The notes under the pieces are model-generated. The model searched no databases. It was not told the origin of the DNA and saw only the letters and a list, made by a program, of their open reading frames with translations. Shown here one piece after another: positions 1 through 6,953 of a stretch of DNA of 64,000 nt (its first letter is position 1; the number at the start of each line of letters is the position of its first letter). The DNA is from Acidobacteriota bacterium. Its GTDB lineage: Bacteria > Acidobacteriota > Terriglobia > Terriglobales > Acidobacteriaceae. A program made the translations under genes and the position numbers. The stretch is taken from contig JAEYQK010000068.1 of the NCBI GenBank assembly GCA_023410055.1, positions 1 through 64,000 of the forward strand, in the 5' to 3' direction.

Positions 1-85
1 CTCAGAGAGGTTGCTGGCGCCTAGAAGCGATGTTGGCACGACGTGGGCTGGCTCACAGGTTCGTTCCTCGTCAACCGGTCTATTT

Positions 86-1699
86 TCACCCACGTGTTCC
101 GAATGATCTGTAACGTTCCTCGTCTTCAGGACACATCGACGGCGGCACTTTCTTCGTCGCAGCGTGAAGGTGTTCAGATGAAATTGGTTGATCGGCGATG
201 AGGGCCATTTTCGCGGCTTCGTCCACAAGCAACTTCAGATCGCTACAAGAGTAACCGGACAAGTTCTGAGCAACGTCATCGACGGTAATATCAGAGGTTG
301 CAAATCGGCCTCGCAGATGCAACAGCAGAATCTCCTTGCGTGCTTCGTAGTCTGGACTCCCGACATATACCTTCTTGTCGAGCCTGCCAGACCGTTGCAC
401 AGCCGGGTCAATGTTCCATGGCGCATTCGTTGCAGCGATCAGGAGAATGCCCCTTTCGGAACAGCTATTCATTTGGGCAAGGAACTCGTTCACTTCTTCA
501 GCCTTGTGCTGCTGAATTCCACTCAACTCAGACCTGTCAGGTACCATTGCTTCAAATTCGTCGATGAAGACAATCGATGGAGCCTTTTCGGCAGCTTTCT
601 CGAAGGTGTCGCGAATATTCAAGGTTGTCCCGTGGACATACATGCTGCCAATGTCGGACGGAGCGACTTCCACGAAGTTGTACTTCAGTTCTGCTGCAAG
701 TTGCCTTGCTATGTAGGTCTTACCGCAACCCGGAGGGCCGAACAGCAAAACACCGTTGGGCAATGAAAGACCGTAGCGGAGGTACTTCTCTCGGTTCCTG
801 AATACCTCCACGATTTCTTCGCGCAGCAGCTTCTTGAGTTCAAACATGCCAGCAACAGCACTAAGTCCCGTCAGATTGACGCCACTCTGTGTGGGCTTCT
901 TCAGTTCCTCGTTGATAGCTTTCAATATCGCCGCCATCGCTGCCGCCGGAATCCCTCTTATGCCCATCTGCTCGCCAAAACCCACGCCTAGAACGTAATC
1001 GTTTATCGGCTCAAAAATGCGTCGTCGAAACGTCGCATACAACATAGAAACTCGCGTGCTGCCCTTTTTCCAATAAACTCCTTCGCAACCAATCAGAATG
1101 GTCTCATTCACAAGACCGAGCAATGCTGTACCGTCGATCAGTCCAAGGATGGAGTCCGAGACTTGCAGAGAAGAGGTGGCGGCGTAAAGTAAGTCTTTGG
1201 GTATGTTTGGGCTGACATACAGATTCCTCATCGGCTCAAACCGTTGAAGAACTCTCATCAGCTTTTGCTCGTTCAAACGAGATACTATCGACGGCGTTGC
1301 CGGACTATCTGGCGATCTATGTTGCCTAGCATACCCGTCCCTAGAAGCTCCGCATCGTGGGCAGACTTGCTGTCTTCCGATATAGGAACCGCACGGTGTA
1401 CAGTACCCAAACTTCTCTTCCCAAGCGCCTTGCCGACGTTCTTCGGAGTCGTTTCGCGTTTTGTCGATGCGACCCTGTTCTGCCCAAGTCCGAGCGAGGT
1501 GTGACAACCGTTCTGGATGTTGCAGTGCCAAGGCTCCTACGTATTTTCGTGCTTCGCTAAGGCTGAGGTTCAGCCGTTCCTTCGCGCACTTACAAGCGAG
1601 AAACGGAGCACGTCGATCATCGGACGACAGCAACGAGAGTATCTCCTCGTCTACTAGGGCCGCGGCTGGCATCTGCTGTTCTTGCGGCTTATCGCTCAA
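86..1699 (-). CDS. AAA+ ATPase with zinc ribbon and PH-like region
   Basis: This 537-residue protein has a FtsH/Cdc48-like AAA+ module at its C-terminal half: Walker A GPPGCGKT (about 321-328), Walker B IVFIDE (376-381), sensor ATN (424-426) and an arginine-finger segment RSGRLD (437-442). The N-terminal part holds a zinc ribbon with cysteines at 100, 103, 113 and 116. Residues about 164-230 resemble bacterial PH-like (YokE/bPH) domains, with an IPKDLL start and a GVYWK strand. No protease domain follows, so it is probably a remodelling ATPase. The start is TTG with AGGA upstream; an ATG at 1672 is an alternative. The combination of domains is unusual and the role is unknown; its place in the island suggests defence or element maintenance, which is inference. 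Confidence 0.85.
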   Translation of the reverse strand: MSDKPQEQQMPAAALVDEEILSLLSSDDRRAPFLACKCAKERLNLSLSEARKYVGALALQHPERLSHLARTWAEQGRIDKTRNDSEERRQGAWEEKFGYCTPCGSYIGRQQVCPRCGASRDGYARQHRSPDSPATPSIVSRLNEQKLMRVLQRFEPMRNLYVSPNIPKDLLYAATSSLQVSDSILGLIDGTALLGLVNETILIGCEGVYWKKGSTRVSMLYATFRRRIFEPINDYVLGVGFGEQMGIRGIPAAAMAAILKAINEELKKPTQSGVNLTGLSAVAGMFELKKLLREEIVEVFRNREKYLRYGLSLPNGVLLFGPPGCGKTYIARQLAAELKYNFVEVAPSDIGSMYVHGTTLNIRDTFEKAAEKAPSIVFIDEFEAMVPDRSELSGIQQHKAEEVNEFLAQMNSCSERGILLIAATNAPWNIDPAVQRSGRLDKKVYVGSPDYEARKEILLLHLRGRFATSDITVDDVAQNLSGYSCSDLKLLVDEAAKMALIADQPISSEHLHAATKKVPPSMCPEDEERYRSFGTRG

Positions 1700-2003
1700 G
1701 ACGTTCTATCCTGCAAACAGAGTGGAATATTATCGACCGAAACCAACCTCCGTTGGAGTGTAAACCGACAAGTTCCCGCCCTCAAGACTGCAATACCAGA
1801 GACAAATTTTTCGGAGATACCGTCGATGAAGCATTGGACTCGCCAGCTTCAGTGCCAAATTCCCGCCGTTAGCCCTTTCGAGTCTCGCTGCGGTTCGCAC
1901 ACTGAACGTGCTTCACCGTTATGCAGCCTGATCGCCGTCCATGCGGCAACGGCGGCATCGAGCAAATCATCCCTGCCGACAAGCGTCTTGGCATTGAGGG
2001 GCT
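1700..2003. other. 304-bp gap, no supported gene
   Basis: This is the upstream region of the AAA+ gene. Open frames exist on the + strand, but they lack a ribosome binding site and have no recognisable content. It probably contains the promoter of the AAA+ gene; no clear -35/-10 pair could be assigned. Confidence 0.4.
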
Positions 2004-2186
2004 TCACTTCTGCCACTCAGACAGTCTCCGTTCAATGGTGACGCCTTTTTCCCTCTCAGCTTTATTCAGCGCCTTTACACATCGATCAATTGCGATCTCA
2101 GCGTTGTTTGCTCCGTGAGCAATCTCAATCAGTTCCTCTTTGGTTCCATCAACTTTTACGATTGCATATCTTGTGCGATCTTCCAT
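2004..2186 (-). CDS. Small hypothetical protein (60 aa)
   Basis: A 60-residue protein, charged and mostly helical in appearance, beginning MEDRTRYAIVKVDG. A good ribosome binding site (AGGAGC) lies 6 nt before the ATG, which is the main support. It is on the same strand as, and about 300 bp upstream of, the AAA+ ATPase gene, so it could be a partner, but the gap makes a shared operon uncertain. No family is recognised. Confidence 0.6.
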   Translation of the reverse strand: MEDRTRYAIVKVDGTKEELIEIAHGANNAEIAIDRCVKALNKAEREKGVTIERRLSEWQK

Positions 2187-2451
2187 TGTGTGCTCCTAAG
2201 TTGCTATTTGAACCACGGTCATGGTTGCCCGTAGTGTAAAGGCGCGAGTCGATGTCGGGAAAGCACTTAAACTGCACGAAGTAGCTGCCGTTGAATGGCG
2301 TGATGCACTCCCGAGTCTCGTAAGAGAGTGAACATGCCGAGCCGTTTCTGGCAGGTCGGGTAGGCACCGCGACATGTCGCCTCCAAGTGCAGCAGTTTAC
2401 CCTCGACATCGCTCGATGTCAGCGGTGCAATGTTGCCGTGTTGGAGGAACG

Positions 2452-2796
2452 ATGCCAAAGATCACCCGTGCAATCAGCATTCGTCAGCCTTACGTGGAGC
2501 TAATCCTGAAGGGCAGTAAAAGGTATGAATACCGCAGCACTCCAACGCATGTTCTGGAGCGCGTCTATCTGTATGCCGCGAAGAAACCTGCTGATGATAT
2601 AACAGCATGGCGCAAGGTCGGGCGCGAGCCGGGTGAGCTACCCACGGGCAAACTCTTGGGCACTGTCGTCATTGCCGCATGTGAAGGGTCGAAGAAAACT
2701 GGTTATCGGTACAAACTAGAGTGTCCGAAGCGATTCCGCACAGCCCTGATCCCCAAGTCCCAACCCCAACCGAAGTTCTTTCGGCCGGGGCTGTGA
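2452..2796 (+). CDS. ASCH domain protein
   Basis: This 114-residue protein begins with the typical ASCH pattern: ISIRQPYVELILKGSKRYEYRS, here split over residues 7-28, with the conserved QPY and a basic-acidic GSKRYEYR segment. ASCH domains have a PUA-like fold and bind or process modified nucleic acids or nucleotides. The ATG has GGAGGA 4 nt upstream; an in-frame ATG at 2374 would add an unsupported extension. It is followed 29 bp later by a DUF488 gene, so the two probably form one transcription unit. The exact substrate is unknown. Confidence 0.8.
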   Translation: MPKITRAISIRQPYVELILKGSKRYEYRSTPTHVLERVYLYAAKKPADDITAWRKVGREPGELPTGKLLGTVVIAACEGSKKTGYRYKLECPKRFRTALIPKSQPQPKFFRPGL

Positions 2797-2825
2797 CATC
2801 CGACCTTCGCGACGGGAGCTTAGTA

Positions 2826-3224
2826 ATGAAGAACCACGACCTTCGACTAACAACATTTCAGATTGGCAACGCCCCTAAAAGATGGCAAGGACTCCGAATA
2901 GGCACCACGAGAAGACCGCCTCGCGGTGTGCGGAAATCTCGATGGATTCGAGACGGGTATTTCGATGTCTGGCTCCCGGCTCTCGCACCTAGTGCTGCAT
3001 TGATCCGTCGCTTCAAAGGTCGTGACTTCGACGAAGCTAAAGTCCGAAGACAATTCGCTGAGGCCTATGAGCACGAGCTACTGTCCACCGCAGTTGGCAG
3101 GCAGAACGTTGAGTTCATTGCACAAATAGCAAGGGCAATGCCGTTGAGCATCGGGTGCTATTGTGAGGATGAGAAGAAATGCCATCGTTCACGTCTGTTC
3201 AAAATCCTGATGAGATACGCATAA
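2826..3224 (+). CDS. DUF488 family protein
   Basis: A 132-residue protein with the DUF488 signature near its C-terminus: a cysteine-rich motif CYCEDEKKCHR (about residues 115-125). The family is widespread but functionally unproven; the cysteines suggest metal binding or thiol chemistry. The ATG at 2826 has GGGAGC upstream; earlier in-frame starts overlap the ASCH gene and lack such a site. It is paired with the ASCH gene directly upstream, which suggests a joint role in nucleic acid or nucleotide modification; this is inference from context. Confidence 0.75.
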   Translation: MKNHDLRLTTFQIGNAPKRWQGLRIGTTRRPPRGVRKSRWIRDGYFDVWLPALAPSAALIRRFKGRDFDEAKVRRQFAEAYEHELLSTAVGRQNVEFIAQIARAMPLSIGCYCEDEKKCHRSRLFKILMRYA

Positions 3225-3297
3225 ACGGTTTTCGTCTGAACGTGAGCCGCCAAACATTTTCGTGGAGTTCGGGAAGTGACTCACGAATAATAGGTTC

Positions 3298-4371
3298 ATG
3301 TCGTTCAGATCAGAAACGTATCGAGTCTTGATTGCCTCGCCGTCCGACTTGACGGAAGAACGGCAAGCTGCCACAGAAGCGGTGAACGAATGGAACGCAC
3401 TGCACGCCGATTCCGAGTGTGTCGTTTTGTTGCCCGTCACTTGGGAAACGCACGCCACACCACAATCTGGAATCAGACCGCAGGAGGCAATCAACTCCCA
3501 ACTGGTTGCGAACTGCGACATGTTGATCGGTATGTTCTGGACGAAGATCGGCACCAGTACAGGAGCGGCCGAGTCGGGAACGGTAGAGGAAATTGGTCGT
3601 TTCGTTGCTGCCCGAAAGCCCGCGCTGCTGTACTTTTCAGGTCGCCCAATCGATCCGAACAAGATCGACCTGAAACAACACAAGAAGTTAAGGTGCTTCA
3701 AGGAAGCTACATGCAAGAAGGCACTGACAGGTCGGTTCCATACTCTCGATGGGCTGAAGCAAGCGCTCCTGCGTGATCTGACCCGGCAAGTTCGTCAGTT
3801 GAAAGCCGCCAAGCCTACTCGCCGGAGTCGAATTGATCAAGCTTTCGCAATCACGGAACTCTACAACGCCCATCGCAAGCATAGAATTGCCCCCGATAAA
3901 TTCCAGAAATTTCGCGAGGAGATTTTGGGGGTGAGGCGAAGACCAGCCGCCCTCACAACTCATACCGTCAAGCCGGGCGAGCTTGGGCCGAACGGCTACC
4001 GTGTGGGCTACAACAAGCAGGGGGATAAGGTCGAGTTCATTCCCGACGAAGAGCAACCGGGGCAGGAGTGGGAACTGATGCTCCGTCGCAACGACAAAGC
4101 AATTCTTGCAGCGTACAACGAATTTTGGGACAAGGTATGGTGGAACCGCCATCAGAATTGGCTTTATAGGATCGAGACTGGTAAAGAAAAGCTAACCGAA
4201 GCGCAGAAACCCATTCTGGAAAGAGCGAAGAGAGCGGCTAGGCGCATCGAGCGCAAGTACGGCAAGAAGAACCTCGGATGGGACGATTTCGAGTGGGGGC
4301 TGTTGAGCGGCAGGATGTCGGCACTAGCGTGGGTCACGGGTGCTGAATGGGAAGAGTCGCTGGATACTTAG
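3298..4371 (+). CDS. DUF4062 (TIR-like) protein
   Basis: The first ~125 of 357 residues match the DUF4062 pattern: a first strand YRVLIASPSDL, then TEERQAA, a middle NCDMLIGMFWTKIGT segment and a VEEI helix. DUF4062 is related to TIR and nucleoside deoxyribosyltransferase folds and is often the N-terminal module of STAND-type or defence proteins. Here there is no NTPase or repeat region; residues about 180-357 are a charged, mostly helical domain I do not recognise. It stands alone between the DUF488 gene and genes on the other strand. A role in anti-phage signalling or NAD cleavage is possible, but no catalytic glutamate can be assigned with confidence. Confidence 0.7.
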   Translation: MSFRSETYRVLIASPSDLTEERQAATEAVNEWNALHADSECVVLLPVTWETHATPQSGIRPQEAINSQLVANCDMLIGMFWTKIGTSTGAAESGTVEEIGRFVAARKPALLYFSGRPIDPNKIDLKQHKKLRCFKEATCKKALTGRFHTLDGLKQALLRDLTRQVRQLKAAKPTRRSRIDQAFAITELYNAHRKHRIAPDKFQKFREEILGVRRRPAALTTHTVKPGELGPNGYRVGYNKQGDKVEFIPDEEQPGQEWELMLRRNDKAILAAYNEFWDKVWWNRHQNWLYRIETGKEKLTEAQKPILERAKRAARRIERKYGKKNLGWDDFEWGLLSGRMSALAWVTGAEWEESLDT

Positions 4372-4416
4372 TGGCAGCTTGAAAATGCTTCCGGTTTGCC
4401 TCGAAGGGCTGCCTGC

Positions 4417-4743
4417 TCAAAACAGGTCTAACGCTTCGGGGTCGTCCCATTTGCTCGTCATCCGGCTGTGAAAATCCAGCACCTTAAAGAGCTTTTCCTG
4501 ATCGTTGTCCAGCCAGTACAAAAGCGAATACATCCGGTTGACGGCGTCCTTCATGATCACTTTCATGTCCTCTTGGGATACATGCGAGTATTCCGGTTTG
4601 CCGTGACAGGTCGGGCACGTCTGCCCCGCATGGACGTTCTCGATCTCGCCGTTTCGGAAAGCCGCCGCCACAACGCTCTTTGCTAATTGCTTTCGCTGGT
4701 CGTCAGTTAGCAGTTGATTGGCTGCTGGTTTTGTTGCGTTCAT
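4417..4743 (-). CDS. Hypothetical protein with CxxC motif
   Basis: A 108-residue soluble protein of unknown family. It contains CPTCHG at about residues 43-48, which resembles a single zinc knuckle of the DnaJ type, followed by a helical region with YSLLYWLDND. It starts 10 bp after the stop of the upstream gene (4753-5127), so the two are probably cotranscribed. Confidence 0.65.
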   Translation of the reverse strand: MNATKPAANQLLTDDQRKQLAKSVVAAAFRNGEIENVHAGQTCPTCHGKPEYSHVSQEDMKVIMKDAVNRMYSLLYWLDNDQEKLFKVLDFHSRMTSKWDDPEALDLF

Positions 4744-4752
4744 TTGTCGTCT

Positions 4753-5127
4753 TCAGGTTGATCTTTGTCCTGCCTCCGCTAGTTCCTTGATGCCCTTCTC
4801 CAGCTTGTCGAAATCCAGCTTATCGAAATATTGCACGAAGTCTCTTTCCCCCAACTCATCGAGTTTCTGTTTCAAATAATCTTCTAACTGCTTCCAAAGT
4901 TGCACCTCTTCGAGGGCTGCATCGATTTGCCTCTGTCCGGCTGGCGTAAGCTGAGAGCGGCAGATGACGTGGAAATGCTTGTCAGCCCTATCAAGCCCCC
5001 GGCGCAATTCCATAAGACATTGGGCGGCGGCTTGTCGAGACGGGAATTCGAGTGGCAGTACGTCGTCGTAGGCACCGTTGTCGCGTTGCCGATTGCTGAC
5101 AATGTAATAACGTTGTTTAGTTGCCAT
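4753..5127 (-). CDS. Hypothetical protein (124 aa)
   Basis: A 124-residue protein beginning MATKQRYYIVSNRQ, with a strand-rich first half and a highly charged helical C-terminal half that could form a coiled coil. A GAGG ribosome binding site lies upstream of the ATG. It is the first gene of a likely two-gene unit with 4417-4743. No family is recognised. Confidence 0.65.
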   Translation of the reverse strand: MATKQRYYIVSNRQRDNGAYDDVLPLEFPSRQAAAQCLMELRRGLDRADKHFHVICRSQLTPAGQRQIDAALEEVQLWKQLEDYLKQKLDELGERDFVQYFDKLDFDKLEKGIKELAEAGQRST

Positions 5128-5238
5128 AGTTGCTTACGCCTCTTCTCTTGTGTTCCTTACCTTTCCACCATACCCCCTGAGGGGAGGCCGACTTCAAGCC
5201 CCCGTTTTGGGGGAAAAAACGGAAAAACGGATGGTTCA

Positions 5239-5439
5239 TCACGGCAGGTCGTAAACCGACAATTCACTGAGACCAAGCCGACGCACCACATCGGGGTACT
5301 TAGCAGCCAAACGCCAGAAATTTCGCCTCGCCCTCGTGGGCGAATACTTCCCTGCAAACAGCGGACGAGTGGCGATGTTGTGCCATTTGCGGATTTTCAA
5401 TTCGAGCAACCGCTCACGGATTTGCGGACGTGCATTCAT
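5239..5439 (-). CDS. Small basic hypothetical protein (66 aa)
   Basis: A 66-residue, strongly basic protein starting MNARPQIRERLLEL. The ATG at 5439 is preceded by GGGAGAAAG, a good ribosome binding site, and was preferred over an in-frame start at 5472. The many arginines and helical character fit a small DNA- or RNA-binding protein, but no family is recognised. Confidence 0.5.
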   Translation of the reverse strand: MNARPQIRERLLELKIRKWHNIATRPLFAGKYSPTRARRNFWRLAAKYPDVVRRLGLSELSVYDLP

Positions 5440-5561
5440 AGTCTTTCTCCCGAAAGAGCGTTGTCGAGCCACGGTCAGTCGGCCAGTTTTCGCAGTGCTG
5501 TTGGGATTTGTCGATCACAACAGATCAGAAACCTGACCGAATGTGGCTTTCATGAAAGGGC

Positions 5562-6437
5562 TTGGAAGTTCGGGAACTGTACGTGAAAGTTCTGCAAGAC
5601 TTGCGGGACATCGTTGGCTACAATGAACCCCGCACACCAATGGCTAAACTGAGCTTCGGCGAGAAACGAAATCTCGAACAATTCCTGCAAATGGGCGATG
5701 GTTATGTCCTGAACTTCTCCAACCGCACGTTCCAAGAATTCGTATTCGACAGCACCGGACTGGACATTGACGATGAGAACGTCGGAGGATTCGGCTCCAA
5801 GGCAAATCGGCTCCGGCGCTTCTGGTCACAACAGCCGGATCATGTTGTTGGAAAACTGCTGAAGGACTTGGTCGATTATCAGGAGCAGGAAACCGTCTCG
5901 CATTTGGGTCAGAAGTGCCGTGCAATAGCTGAACGACTGCTTCAGTCCGCGCCTGTGCAGGATGCGGTGATCATTTCCGTTCTGTCGGAGCGGGAAGAAT
6001 TTGAGCGACTCGCCAATGGCGTACTGGACTCGATCAACAAGAACGATCCAGAGTCGGGCTTGGATCGCCTGCACACCTTCGCAGTCAAGTTCACCCGATC
6101 ATTGTGCGAACAGCATGGCATCACCATTGATCGGGACAAGCCGTTGCACAGCATCTTTGGCGAGTATGTGAAGAAGTTGAAGGAATTCAATCTGATCGAA
6201 TCTCCAATGACGGAGCGGATTCTTAAGTCGTCAATTTCAATTCTCGACGCCTTCAATGATGTGCGGAACAACCGTAGCCTCGCTCACGACAACCAAGTGC
6301 TGAACAGGAACGAGAGCCTCCTGATCCTGAACCATGTCACCAGTGCCATTCGGTTCATCTGGTCGCTAGAGCAATCGATCTCAAAACCGAAAGAAAATGC
6401 CACGGCTGTATCCGACGCTGAGGACGTACCCTTCTGA
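5562..6437 (+). CDS. AbiJ-like abortive infection protein
   Basis: The protein (291 residues) has an AbiJ-type N-terminal region: GDGYVLNFSNRTFQEFV and SKANRLRRFW are characteristic of it. The C-terminal part, about 165-275, matches the Abi_C/HEPN-like region with FNDVRNNRSLAHDN, in which R, N and H are the residues expected for a HEPN-type RNase. Family members act in phage exclusion by stopping growth of infected cells. The start is uncertain: TTG at 5562 has a poor ribosome binding site and GTG at 5583 (with GGGA upstream) is a reasonable alternative. It is a single gene, without an obvious antitoxin next to it. Confidence 0.75.
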   Translation: MEVRELYVKVLQDLRDIVGYNEPRTPMAKLSFGEKRNLEQFLQMGDGYVLNFSNRTFQEFVFDSTGLDIDDENVGGFGSKANRLRRFWSQQPDHVVGKLLKDLVDYQEQETVSHLGQKCRAIAERLLQSAPVQDAVIISVLSEREEFERLANGVLDSINKNDPESGLDRLHTFAVKFTRSLCEQHGITIDRDKPLHSIFGEYVKKLKEFNLIESPMTERILKSSISILDAFNDVRNNRSLAHDNQVLNRNESLLILNHVTSAIRFIWSLEQSISKPKENATAVSDAEDVPF

Positions 6438-6459
6438 CCAGCTTCGTCCATCGAAGGCG

Positions 6460-6615
6460 TCACTGATCTTCTTCGTTCAGTTCACGTAGAGCCTGATTGA
6501 CGAGCGGATTGCCGTACTGGCAATAGACCTCACTGAGTGTCTCCTCGTAAGTCCATTCGTTGGTCTGGCGCAGAGTGCGCTTTATGTCGTCGATGTGTTT
6601 GCGGCGAGTGTTCAT
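6460..6615 (-). CDS. Very small hypothetical protein (51 aa)
   Basis: A 51-codon reading frame from ATG at 6615 to TGA at 6460, beginning MNTRRKHIDDIKRTL. AGAGGC precedes the start at a suitable distance. The basic first half and acidic end (NEEDQ) resemble small phage or plasmid regulatory proteins, but no family is recognised. It runs towards the AbiJ-like gene. Confidence 0.5.
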   Translation of the reverse strand: MNTRRKHIDDIKRTLRQTNEWTYEETLSEVYCQYGNPLVNQALRELNEEDQ

Positions 6616-6953
6616 GATTGCCTCTTAGGGAATGGGGCGGCGTTCCTAGCGAACAGCCTGCGGTATCGCAAATGGGAAAGTTAACGATGTAGAGGTTCAT
6701 CTGCGGCCTGACCGCCCCGGCTATGTTTGTTCCTGTCAGGTAATACTGCCGCCGTGGGCAGTAGGGGCAGGCCATCTCCGGCAGGGCAGCCGGACAAATC
6801 GCAAGATACTGGCATACTGTCAGGCTGTCACCCTGTCCTGCTGGTCAGGGGGACAAATAGATAGATAGACAGTCAATCATGTCCATCACCATGAGTGAGG
6901 AGGGAGCCGGACAGCCTGACAGCAGGACAGGTGCAAGCATTGTCCGGCTGTTT
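6616..6953. other. 338-bp noncoding stretch next to the replicase
   Basis: No supported gene lies here. The right half is packed with repeated CAGCNNGACA elements and two copies of GGACAAAT (6792 and 6851), and is described separately as a possible origin. The left half contains nothing that I can recognise. Confidence 0.5.
6787..6950. repeat. Six CAGCNNGACA repeats, possible replication origin
   Basis: The decanucleotide CAGCNNGACA occurs at 6787-6796, 6912-6921 and 6920-6929 on the + strand, and as its reverse complement TGTCNNGCTG at 6818-6827, 6834-6843 and 6941-6950. The two NN bases vary (CG, CT, AG, AG, TG-type), so this is not one simple duplication. The cluster ends 3 bp from the end of the replicase gene and flanks an A+T-richer core with GATAGATAGA. 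Iteron-like repeats beside a replicase gene are the usual layout of satellite and plasmid origins. Origin function is inferred. Confidence 0.55.

Noticed and set aside
1682..2041. 119-codon + strand frame between the AAA+ gene and the 60-residue gene
   Set aside because: No binding site or family, and it overlaps the end of a supported gene on the other strand.
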